From Allochromatium humboldtianum (lineage in GTDB: Bacteria; Pseudomonadota; Gammaproteobacteria; Chromatiales; Chromatiaceae): a stretch of 42,930 bases of DNA. This document shows positions 1-12,100 of the stretch, one piece after another. Every line of letters begins with the position of its first letter. Positions within the stretch are counted from its first letter, which is position 1. Below the pieces are notes generated by a model. It saw nothing but the letters and a program-made list of their open reading frames with translations, did not search any database and had not been told where the DNA came from. A program made the translations under genes and the position numbers. The stretch spans positions 1 through 42,930 of the forward strand of contig NZ_JABZEO010000021.1 in NCBI RefSeq assembly GCF_013385175.1, in the 5' to 3' direction.

Positions 1-178
1 CCCGAACCTTCGACGCTTTACCTTTCGCCTGCATGATCCGGGTCTTCGAGAGTCCGAGGCTGAGGAAGCACCTCGGAGTCGGTCTGTGCGACCTGTTGCA
101 AACGCAGCGGGTTTTCACCGCTTTCCCTGGTCAACCCAGCTCTTTCAAGCTCCGGCCTTCAGGCCGGGGTAGTTGACG
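1..178. mobile_element. Probable end of an IS200/IS605 (TnpB-type) element, structured non-coding DNA
   Basis: The stretch is a chain of short hairpins: CCGAGG (54-59) with CCTCGG (71-76), AGCGG (106-110) with CCGCT (118-122), CTGG (127-130) with CCAG (136-139), and CCGGCC-TTCA-GGCCGG (152-167). It ends in GGGGTAGTTGAC. A GC hairpin with a short loop followed by TAGTTGAC-like sequence is typical of subterminal ends of IS200/IS605-group elements, whose ends also encode the guide (omega) RNA of TnpB. No transposase or TnpB codons are visible, so the body would lie left of position 1. Which end this is, left or right, is not decided. The assignment rests on remembered similarity, not on a search. 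The polyketide synthase frame stops 19 bases away. Confidence 0.45.
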
Positions 179-196
179 GCTCGTGGTGAGTGGGCA

Positions 197-3100
197 TCAC
201 CACAACTCGGCGACGATCTCCCGCAGGCGAGAGACATCGGCCGAGCCGGTGGCGAGGGTCTTGATCCGCAGCATTGGCTGCTCCTGGGCCACGGTCCGGC
301 CAAAGGCGCCGAGGGCCATGAAGGCCGGATCCGAGGCGTCGGACCCGAGGCAGAGCACAGTGACCGGCTTCGTCAGCCCCTGACGCACCAGCGCCTTGGA
401 CAGCGGGAAGAGCGACTCGAACGCCCCGGACGGATCATCGGATGTCGGTTTCAGACGGTAGAGGATGTAATCCGGAGCCGTCGTCTCCAGCAGCCGCTCT
501 AAGGACGTCTCATCGCCTCGAAACTCGTCGGACGAAGACCCCTCGTTTCGGTGGCCGGCGGCGGGATAGAGGCTGCCGTTGACACGCTGGATCTCCAGCC
601 GGGGCCAGGCAGCGCGCAGCTCGCCGTCGAGTCCGTCGTCGTCACCGAACAGCAGCAGTCTTCCAACGCCACCGCTGTCGCCAACCTGGGTGTCCGGTCG
701 CTCGCGCCGCTCCCAGTGCGGTCGCAGATAGATCGGAGCGGACGGCGGACCCGATGCCCGGATGCCGAACCCCTGGATCTCCAGCCGTGCCAGACCATCC
801 TGGTCGAACAGACGGAGATCGAAGGTTTGGATATCGCCACGCCGGACGCCGCGCCGAACCTCGACCAGTCCGGGCGCGTTCAATCCGTTACACCACAAAC
901 GATCGATGGCAAAGGGCACGGCGGTCGCTCCGCCGGACGCCGCTGCCAGAACCGAGGCCGCCTGCAAGGCGCCGTCGAGCAGAAAACAGTTCAGCACCTT
1001 CCGCGCGTCCATCCCGGCTGGAAGACGCAGCCGAGCGATGGCCCGGTCATCGTCCCATTGGATGTCCTCGATCACACGGTAGTCGTCGCGGTAGTCGAGA
1101 CCGGCCCGAGCCAGCCAGGCATAGAGTTCGTCTCCCGACTGACGATGAGGTCCGGCCGCCGGCCAGGCGCTGTGATCGACCCGCTCCGGCGTCCGCGCGC
1201 GATCGATCCGCGCCCGTCCCTCGGCATGGGTGACGGACGGAGAAGTGCCGGCAAGGATCTGGAAGGACAGCGTCCCGCCCGGCTCGGAGTCCAGCCGTAC
1301 CCTGAGATCGACACCGTTCTCGGCGACCAGCGGCTCGAGCCACACGACCTGCTCGAACTCGACCGCGTCCGCCGCGCCTCCCCGCGTCTCGGCGATGGCG
1401 GCCGCCACCAGTTCGAGCATCAGTGCCCCGGACACCGTGACGTGCCCCTTCACTCGATGTCCCAGGAGCCGCAGATCATCGGCGGCCAGCGGGATGGTGA
1501 TGCTGTCGTCCGTCGGGAGGCGTTCAGGCTCTCTCCCAGCGGGAAGCGGCCGGGGCGAGGGGGACTGAACGCCCACGTCAGTCCTGGCGCGGTCCGGCGC
1601 GGCCGACTGAACCCAGCAGCGCTCACGGGCGAACGGATAGGTCGGAAGCGCGGTGCGCCGCGCCGAGCGCGACCGCCAGAGCGGCGTCCAGTCGATCTCG
1701 GCGCCCTCGACCCAGGCCCGGGCCAGTCTCGGGAGTTCGGTTTCAGCGTCGGTTTCAAGAGCGGCCTGGCGTTCGGCGGCGACCGGCATTCGGCCCGAGT
1801 CACGGACAGGCAAGCCCTGATAGGCGTGCGAGAGGTCGCCGCGTCGGGCCTCCGCCAATCGCTGCCGCAGCGCGTCGAGTCCGCCGACGATCCAGGCCAG
1901 CCGGAACTCCAGGGCGTCGCGACCGGTTTGCAGCGTGAACGCCAGGTCGTCGAGACGCAGGTTCGCCCGGAACGTCGTGCCGGATGGATCGAGCCGGTCA
2001 TGCAGCCGCGCGACCGACTCATCGAGCGCCGCCCTGGTCTTGGCCGAGAGGACGATCAGCTCCAGGCCGTCCACGGACTCGGCTCGCCCGCCGTCGTCGA
2101 AGTCCGACAGCACCGCATAGGCATTGGTCCCGCTGTAGCCGAACGAGCTCACCGCCGCATGGCGCGGCCGTCCCGGCGTGCGGCGCCACTCCTGCGGCTC
2201 GGTATTGACGAAGAAGGGACTGTCGTCGAACCGGATCTCCTCGTTCGGGCGCTCGAAATGCAGGGTCGGCGGAATTTGCTCGTGCTCGAAGGCGAGCAGC
2301 ACCTTGATCAGTCCTGCCAGCCCCGAGGCGAACGAGGTATGTCCGATATTGGACTTGACCGATCCCAGGGCGCAGAACCCGCGCTTCCGGGTGTAGGCCC
2401 GGAAGGTCTCGTTGAGACCGCGAACCTCGACCGGATCACCGAGCCGCGTCCCGGTCCCGTGCGCCTCCATCAGGCCGATCCATTCGGGATTCACCCCGGC
2501 ACGTTCGAGCACCCGGCGTTGCAGCTCGGTCTGGGAGGTCGCGCTCGGCGAGGTGATGCCGTTGGTCTTGCCGTCCTGGTTGATCCCGGTCGCCTCGATC
2601 ACGCCGTAGATGTGATCGCCGTCCCTTAGCGCCTCGTCGAGCCGCTTGACGATCACCATGGCCACGCCCTCGCTCAGGGCGATGCCGTCGGCACGGTGAT
2701 CGAAGGGCCGGCAGCGTCCGGTCGGTGAGAGCATGCGCAGCTTGCTCGTCGTCACCAACTGGTCCGGTTCCAGAATCAGATTGATGCCGCCCGCCAGCGC
2801 CAGATCGCAGTCCCCGACCTCGAGACTGCGACAGGCCTGATGCAGGGCCACCAGGGATGACGAGCAGGCCGTGTCCAGCGCCATGCTCGGGCCTTTCAGG
2901 TTCAGCAGGTAGGAGATGCGCGCCACCATGATCGAGGGCGTCAACCCCATGCCGGCGAAGGCGGTATGGAAGAGTTCGGGGTTCTCGCGCTTCAGGATGG
3001 CGCCGTATTCACCCATGGCCGCGCCGACGAAGAGACCGCATCTCGTGCCGTTCAGGGACCGACTGCAATAGCCGGCGTGCTCGAACGCCTTCCAGGCTTC

Positions 3101-6100
3101 CTCCAGGAACAGACGCTGCTGCGGGTCCATGACCTCGGCTTCTGCATGGGAGAGATTGAAGAAGAGCGGATCGAAGCGGTCGACCTCGTCGATGAATCCT
3201 CCCCATTTACAATAGGTCTTGTCGATCGCCTCCGGGTCCGGATCGAACAGGCGCTCGACATCGAAGCGATCGCGCGGAACCACGGAGACGCTGTCGACTC
3301 CCTGAGCGAGATGGCGCCAGAAGGTGTCGAGATCCGGCGCGCCCGGCAGACGGCAGGACAGGCCGATGATCGCGATGGCGTCGGGGGCTGGCCTCCTGCG
3401 GTCAGTCTCCAGCCGCTCGCTCTCTGGCGGAAAGCTGGAAGCTGGAAGCTGCAAGGAGGCCGCTGCAAGGGCCGGGGGCGGGTTCAGGTTCGATTCGACG
3501 GAAACACCGACTGGAGACAGTGTGATCGGCTTGCGCGCCTCGGCCGGTGGCGACGGCGGGTCGGCGCTAACATCCCGAAGCTGAAGCTTGGCCGGCGCGG
3601 ACGTTGGTTTCGCTGCCGGCGGCGTGGTGGTTGCTGGCTTCGTCGCCGTCTCGACCAGACTTGCGACATGGTCCGCCAGGGCATCGAAATGGGTCAGGTC
3701 GTAGACGATCGACGCATCCAGACCGAGCCCGAAGGTGCGGTTGACCTCGTGGATGAATTCGACACCCGTGATCGAGTCGAGACCCAGATCGCGGAAGCTC
3801 ATCCGGCGGTCCAGCGTTCCAGGCTCGATGTGCAGCTTGTCGCACAGACTGAGGGCCATGGTCCGCCGCAAGTCCTCGGCCTCCAAGGCGGGGACCGTCG
3901 TTCCGGACGCGATGGCCGGCGGAGGCGGGGCGACGGCAGGCGTGGCTGCATCCATCGCGCTCGACTCGTCGCCGGCCGTTTCTTTGAGATCCGCGTCCTC
4001 GTCGCCCTGGTCTTCGCCGTCCTCGCGGAAGAAGCGACTGATCCGCGCCTTCACCTCGGGATGGCCGAAGGTCTCGCCATGCATACGCAGTTCTTCGGCG
4101 ATGACAGCGGGGAGCCGGGCGAGTTTTTCGCGCGCGAGGCTGTCCTTGAGCGTCCTCAGCGTGTAGTCGGGTATCCGGGTCAGCGACCGTGCCAGCGCGA
4201 TGGCCTCGTCCAGCACCCTGGCCTGCGGCTGGAACAGGACGTTGGCGCCACGCTGCTTGAGATCGGTCCCACGATAGGTGGCGGCCGTCATCATCATTTC
4301 CACCGCCAGCGCCCCGCCGAGCTTGTCGGGCAGGATCAGGGTGGCCCCCAGTCCGGGCGTGAACCCGTACTTGGTGAAGACAGCGCTATAGAGCCCCTCT
4401 TCGGCCATGACGACCATGTCGGCATAGAGTCCGAACACCAGTCCGCCGCCGGACGCATGTCCCTGGATGGCGGCGATCACCGGCACCCGGCATTGCAGGA
4501 AGCCCTTGAAAATGAACTCCATGTCGGCAAAGGTGGCCACATTTCCGGTGAGGGTCAGCAGCTCCTCGCGCGTGCCGCCCATCGAGAACACCTTGTCGCA
4601 GCCGGTGACGACCACAACCCGGACGCTCGGGTCGCGCTCGACCTGATCGAAACAGTGCATCAGCCCGTGCAACAGGGCCTCGGTGAACATATTTCGGTTG
4701 GCGCGATCCTCCATGCGCACGACCAGGATGCCGGCGTCGAGACGCTCCATCCGGACCTCGGGCCTGGCCTCGAAATGCCCGGCCGAGGCCAGCCAGTGTG
4801 TCGTGTCCACGACGGTCCTTGCAGCCGGCGGTTCGGCGACCGGTGCGGGTGCCGGCCTGTCCGCCGTCGCCTTGCCCGACACGAAACTCCCGTACCAGTA
4901 GCGATCCGCGAGGAAGGGATAGCCCGGCAGCTGCGGCACGCGATGGGGAACGCCCCCTGGATGGAGGACGCGCCAGTCGATCTCAGCCCCCGTCACCCAG
5001 GCCCGCGCGATCGCCCGTAGATCCATCCGGTCGATGGCAACCGGATCGATCGCGACGCGCTCCTGATCGGCACGACCGCGAATCGCTTCCGTCGGCTCCG
5101 AATCCAGGAAGGCCGCCAGTCGTCGTTTCAGCGCTTCAAGGTCGCCGACGACGAAGGCGACCCGCTCCGCCAACTCGGCGCGCGCGACCTGAAGCGTATA
5201 GGCCAGCGCGGACAGATCCGCCTCGGCGTCGGGAGACCACAGGTAGCCGAGCAGGTTGCCGACCGCACTCCTCAACTCGGTCTCGCCGCGCGCCGACAGC
5301 GGGATCAGCCACTCGGATCCGGTCGTCGTGACCGGGAGCCGGTCTTTCGGCGGCTCCATCCGGTACTCCTCGACGATCAGATGGGCATTCGTCCCGCCGG
5401 CCCCGAAGGAGCTGAGCCCCGCCCGGCGCGGTTGGCCCTCGGGCACGACCCAATCCCGCAATTCGCGCTGCAAGACGAAGGGCGTGCGCGAGAAGTCGAT
5501 GTCCGGGTTCGGACGTTCGGCGTTCAGGGTCGGAACCAGTGTCCGGTGCCGGAACTGGAGCAGGATCTTGGTCAGGCCGGCGATCCCGGCGGCGGCCTCC
5601 AGGTGGCCGATGTTGGACTTGACCGATCCGAGCGCGCACCAGCCGGACGCGCCCGCGTCCTGGCCCGACGTGAAGGCCCGGGTCAGTCCATCGACTTCGA
5701 TGGGATCGCCCAGCCTGGTGCCCGTGCCATGGGCCTCGACATAACCGATGGTGCGCGGATCGATGCCCGCCTGGCGCAGGGCCTGGCCGACGACGGCCCC
5801 CTGCGCCGCCGGACTCGGCACGGTGAAGCCATTGGTGCGCCCGCCGTGATTGACTGCGGACGCCTTGATGACGCCATAGATGTGATCGCCGTCGCGGCGT
5901 GCCTGGGCGAGCGGTTTCAAGATGACCACGCCGACTCCCTCGCCGGGCACATAGCCGTCGCCGTCCGCGCCGAAGCTGTGGCATCGTCCCGACGGCGACA
6001 GCATGCCGAGCGCACAGGCGCTGGCGTATTTGATGGGATGCAGATGCAGGTTCACCCCGCCCGCCAGGGCCAGGTCGCATTCACCCCGGCGCAGACTCTC

Positions 6101-9100
6101 GCAGGCCAGGTGGATCGCGGTCAGCGACGACGAACAGGCGGTGTCGACGGGCAGACTGGGACCGCTGAAATCGAAGAAATAGGAGACGTGGTTCGCCAGC
6201 GACCACTCCCCCGACTGGTCGACCCGGGTCCGGGTCTCGAGATTCCGCATGACCCCGAGCAACTGGTAGGAGTTCTGGGTGACGCCCGCGAACACGCCGA
6301 CCCTGGCCCGTTCCTCGCGCCTGTGCCAGGCGAGCAGCCGGCTGCGGGCATAACCGGCATCCTCCAGGGCGTGCCAGGCCGTCTGCAGGAAGAGCCGCGT
6401 CTGCGGATCCAGGGTCTCGGCCTCGATCGGGGCCATACTGAAGAAGCCTGGGTCGAACAGGTCGACGCCATCGAGAAAACCGCCCCACTTGCAATAGATC
6501 TTGCCTTCGGCCGCACGGGCCGGGTCGGGATCGTGGCAGGCCTCGGCGTCCCAGCGCTCCGGCGGTACTTCGCGGATGCAATCACGCCCATGGGTCAGAT
6601 TGTCCCAGAAGGCGGCGAGATCCGGGGCCTGCGGATAACGCCCGGCGAGACCGATGATCGCGATCTCGGTGGAGTCGTTGGAGTCGTTGGAGTCGGGCTG
6701 TGGCGCCGACTGAACCTCCGGAACCGTGTGGACGGATGGAGAATCCTCGATCGGGGCGGCCCGCGCCTCCGCCGGTTCGGACCGCTCCTGTGCGACTGGA
6801 ACGGCGGCGAACAGCGACTCCAGTTCGGCACCATGAGCACTGAGCAAATGGGCGCTCAACGCCCGAGCATGCGGAAACTCGAACAGCAGCGTCCGCGATA
6901 CCTCGGGAATCAGCTCCGTGATCCGGGCATTGAAGCGCGTCACCAGGATGGAATCCAGACCGTACTCGGCAAAGGGGCGCTCCATCTCGAATTGGTCGAG
7001 CGGAACCTTGAACAGCTCCGCCACCTGCTGTTTCACGAACTGCTCGATCTGTTGCTGGGCGTCAGCTTCCGGCTTCCAGCTTTCAGCCAGAGAGCTGGCG
7101 GCTGGAGGCTGGTCGCTGGAAGCTGGCGGCCGGCTGCTGAAAGCCGGATTCGCCTGAACTCGCTCAATCCGCTCGACGATCCTGTCCCGACGGCCCAGAC
7201 AGCACAGACCCGAGACCAGACCCGCGCTCCCCAGGGCGCGCTCCAGGAGCCGGAGTCCGGACGCGGATTCCAGCGCCGGCAGACCGCTCTGCCGCTCGGT
7301 CTGCTCGGCGGCCTCCGCGCCGGTCGCCATGCCGCCGTCCCGCCACATCTGCCAGTCGATCGCGAGGCTGCGTCCGTGCCGCAGGCCGCGCGCGCGCAAG
7401 CCTTCCCGCCGGACGGCGAACTCGTCGAGGAAACGATTGGCATAGGCATAGTCGCCTTGCCCCGGCTCGGGCAAGACCCCGGCGACCGAGGAGAAGAGCA
7501 CGAAGGCATCGAGCGGTTCGTCCTTGAGCACGGCGTCCAGGTGCATGGCGCCGAGGAGCTTGGGCGCCAGGACGCGGCGAAATTCGCCGAGTTCTTTCTT
7601 GATCAGGAAGTTGTTGTGGAGCACGCCGGCGGCGTGGATCACGGCATGGATGGCGCCGAAGCGCTCCCTGGCCAGACGCACGGCGGACTGGACATCCTCC
7701 TCCCGACCGACATCGCCGCGGACATAGAGCACCTGTCCACCCAGGGCGGCGAGTTCCTGGATTCGCGCCCGCAACCGCGCGTCGGGTTCCGAGCGTCCGA
7801 TCCAGACCAGCCGGGCGCGATAGGTCTCGACCAGATGCCTGGAGAGGATCCAGCCCAGCCCGCCCGCGCCCCCCGAGATCAGACAGACACCCGATTCCCG
7901 GAACCCGAGACCGACCGCGCCGAGCGGATGGGCTTCGAGCGTCCGGATCTCGCGCCCACCCGCGCACCGGCGTACCTCGCGCGCCGAGTCATCGGCAAAG
8001 AGTTCATCGGCGACCGCGCGGTCGTCGTCCAGGGTCAGACTGAGCACGCGGATTCCGGGCCGTTCCTGGGCCAGGGTCGCCAGGAAGGCCGGAATCGCGG
8101 CGAGTGCCGGCGGCGCCTCGCTCGACAGCACAAGGATCAGGCGCACCGGCCTGGACCCTGGACTCGACACCAGGGCGCGTGCCAACCGATAGACCTCTTC
8201 GATGCCGATCACGCCCTCCTGGGCGCGCACCAGGATGACGCGCGGGGCCTGGGTCGCGATCAGATCGGCGTACTCCGTCTCGCCGGTCGGCTGAGACCGG
8301 AGCAACGTCAGATCCGGGTAGCGCTCCGCGATGGCTCGGACCAGCCCGTCTCCCGAATCCACGACCAGCACCGGCCCCTGGGGCGGTGAGGTCGGATCGC
8401 TGGTCATGGGCGCCTCCCGCCACACCGGGGCGAACAGCATCTCCTCGACGGCCGGACTCACCGGCGGCGCCGCCTCGACCGGACGGACCCGGACCGTCTC
8501 CGGCTCGCCGCGCTCAGGGGGATCGGCCCAGAATCGCTCCAGGGTAAAGGGGTAGACCGGAAGCTGAATGCGTCGCACCGGCCGGGCATGGAGGCTCGAC
8601 CAGGCGATCTCGCGGCCACTCACATAGAGGGCGGCCAGTTCGAGCAGCCGGGCGCGTGTCGGCGGTCCGTCCACCGACACGGCTTCGACGTCGTCCGCAA
8701 CGGAGCGCCGGACCGTACCGGACCAGAGGTTCTCGACCAGCGCCCCCTCCAGCCAGAGTCGCAGCGACTGCCGCAGCTCCAGCCGATCCCCGGCGACCAG
8801 GGCGAGGCGATGTTCGAAATGGCCGCGCCCGACGTTGAGGCCGTGCGAGATCTCTTCGAGCGAGACCGGCGAACCCGCGTCGAGCCCATCGTCGAGACAG
8901 GCGACGAGACCCTCGACCCGGCGGCGCAGGGCGATCGGATCTCGGGCCGACAGGGTGAACAGCCGGTCTCCGGTCTCCGCGACCGCCGGGGGCCGGGCGG
9001 GCGGCTCTTCGATCACCAGATGCACGTTGGTTCCGCTGAAGCCGAACGCACTCACCGCCGCCCGCCGGGGGCTTCCGGATTCGCGCGTCCAGGGTCTGAG

Positions 9101-12100
9101 CCTCAGGTTCGGAAAGAAGGGGCCGGCGGCGAAATCGATGTCCGGATTGGGATCGTCGCAATGCAGTGTCGGCGGGATCTGCGCGTGCTTCAGTGCCAGC
9201 AGCACCTTGATGACGCTGACGGCGGCCGAGGCCATCATCGCATGTCCGATGTTGGACTTGACCGAACCCAGGGGGCAGAACCCCCGGCGATCCGTGAAGG
9301 CGCGAAAGGCGTCGGTCAGTGCGCCGATCTCGATCGGATCGCCCAGTTTGGTGCCGGTCCCATGGCATTCGACATAGCCGATGGTCGTCGGATCGATCCC
9401 ATATTGCTCATAGACCGAGCGGATCAACGCCGTCTGCGACGGGCCGTTCGGCGCGGTGATGCCCGTGGTCTTGCCGTCCTGGTTGATCGCCGAGCCACGA
9501 ATGACGCCATGGATGTGATCCCCGTCACGCACCGCCTCGTCCAGGCGCTTCAACAGCAGCACGGCACAGGCCTCGCTGGGCACGAAGCCATCCGCGCCGG
9601 CGCCGAACGCCCGGCAGGCGCCGGTTCGCGACAGCATCCCGGTCTGGCTGGCGAGCACATGCAGGCGCGGGGTGCTCAGGATACTCACGCCACCGCTCAG
9701 GGCCATGTCGCTCGCCCCCTGGCGCAGGCTCTCGCAGGCCAGATGGATGGCCACGGCCGAGGCCGAGCAGGCGGTGTCGACCGCGATGCTCGGCCCTTTC
9801 AGATTCAGCCAATAGGAGATGCGCGAGGGCAGGATCGCCGGGGACAGTCCCATGAAGGCATAGGCCTCGCCATCGCGCCCGGCCGCGCGGAGCACGCTTT
9901 CGTAGTCGCCGACCGAGCACCCGGCAAAGACGCCGCACCGTCGGCCGTCCAGGTCGGATCCGGCATAGCCGGCGTCCTCCAGGGCCTTCCAGCACTCCAT
10001 CAGAAAGATCCGCTGCTGCGGATCCATCAGCTCCGCCTCGTGCGGGGAGATGTTGAAGAACAGGGGATCGAACCCGTCGATGTTCGACAGGAAGCCGCCA
10101 TGCCGGCAATAACTGCGGCCCGGCGTCTCCCGGCCCTCGGTATGGAAGTCGTCGAGCCGCCAGCGCTCCGGGGAGACCTCGCGCACCGAGTCGATCCCGT
10201 CACGGAGATTGCTCCAGAACTCGGCGGGGCTGTCGGCTCCCGGCACGCGCAGCGAGTAGCCGATGATCGCGATGGCATCGGGGGCCGGCTTCCAGCGGTC
10301 AGCCTCCAGCGGTCCGCTTTCTGGCTGGAAGCTGGAAGCTGGAAGCTGGAAGGAGGCCGCCGGATTTGGGACGGCGGTCGGCGCTTCGACGACCGGAACC
10401 TCGACCCGAGCCTCGTTCGGGACCGGCTCGACATCGGACGGCCTCACGGGATTCGTTCCCTGGAGCGCGATGAGTCGATCGGCCAGGCTGGGCAGGGTCG
10501 TGTAGTTGAACAGGTCGACCGAGCGTAGCTCGACCCCGAACTCCTGGTTCAGGGCCTCGACGAGCTCGGCGGCGACGATCGAATCCACGCCGAGCTGATC
10601 GAAGGTAGCCTCAGGCGTCAGGTCGGACGGCGGCACCCGAATGACGCGCTCGAAGACGGCGGCGATGCGTTCGCGCACCCGCCGCTCGACCGTCTTGTCG
10701 CGGTCGGCGCGCGGCGCGTCCGCTCGATCGGCGGGTCGCATCGCCGGCGAGGCCTCGTCCGCCGGTCTGTCGTGCGGGATGCTCGGGGACGGGACTCCAC
10801 CCGAGCGCGCAAAGACCACGGTCCCGACCAGGGGGGCCGACGCATGGCGAAGCCGTTCGGCGAAGGCGACAGGCGAGAAGCCTTCCTCGATCAGCGCCCG
10901 TTCCCATCGAGCGCGGTCCAGGATCGGCGAGCCGGGGAGACGGCGGTGCCCGTCCTCGAAGCGCCACCAGCCGTCCAGCAGTCCATAGGTCAGCGAATTG
11001 AAGACGGTGACTTCTTGCACCTCGTTGAGCACCAGCAACCCGTCGCCGCGCAACAGCTCGCGCAGTAGCCGCAGGCTACGCTCGAGACTGGCGCAGACAT
11101 GCAGGGCGTTGGCCGCAAGGATGATGTCGGCCTCGCCGGCGGGAAGTCGTTGCTCCTCGAGACGGCAGTCCAGATCCATGACCTCGAACCGCATGAAGGG
11201 ATAGTCGGCGGCGAAGTGGCTGTCGAACCGCTTCCTGAACCCCATTGACACATCCGTGAACACATAATCGACGCGGTCTGCGTACCGGCGCAGCGCCCTG
11301 GCGACGACGGCGGTGGTGCTGCCGGTGCCGGCGCCGATCTCGACGACGCGCACCTTCTGCCCCGGCGCCAGATCGGCCAGCCGCCGACGCACCGCGCGTT
11401 CCACAACGATCGCCAGCAACTGGTTCAGATAGTCGATCTGGGCCGTGCCCGAGTAGATACGCTCGACGAGCCGCAGCGATCCCCCGGGGAACATCACCTC
11501 GGTCGCGGGCCGCCGGCCACGCAATACCTCGGGCAGCGCCTCGACGCAGGTGCGCAGCAGTTCGACATGGCCGGCGAATCCCGGATGTTCCTCCAGGAAG
11601 CGCCGCTCCAGCATCGCGGCCTCCTCCTGTTCACCGCCGGCGGCGGCCTGCGTCAGTATCCCGCGCAGGGTGCCGAGCAGACGATCATGTCGTGGAATCA
11701 CGCCCAGCCGCGCCGCGAGTCGATCCAGGTCCGGTGTCCCGGTGTCGTCTCCAGGCCCCCCCAGTGAGCGCAGCCTTTCGACCAGCAGACGTTCGGCCAG
11801 CCGGTCGAGCCGTTCCAGCGCCGCCGCATCCCGCTGGAGCGCCGCGCGCGTCGGGAGCGAGCCGTCGGGATCGGCCTCCGTCAGGTCGCGGATCAGATCC
11901 TCGAAACGCCAGGACGTGTCATGGCCAGGCGCGTCCCGCACCGGCTCGAACTCGACCCCAAGCTGGTCACGCATCAAGCGCTCGCTGCCCTTGGCATAGA
12001 TGATTTGTGGGATGTCCTGGGCCAGGACACGCTCGATCACCTCGAGTCCCTCGGCCTCGTGGATCGAGCTCCAGCCCAGCGCCGTCATGGCGGCGCGATA

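Noticed and set aside
551-2629. Long plus-strand open frame opposite the synthase (and similar ones at 2966-5020, 5381-8389, 8588-10528, 11921-13723, 14126-15916)
   Set aside because: These are shadows of a high-GC minus-strand gene: Arg/Pro/Gly-rich, no domains, and entirely within recognisable KS, KR and cMT coding sequence.
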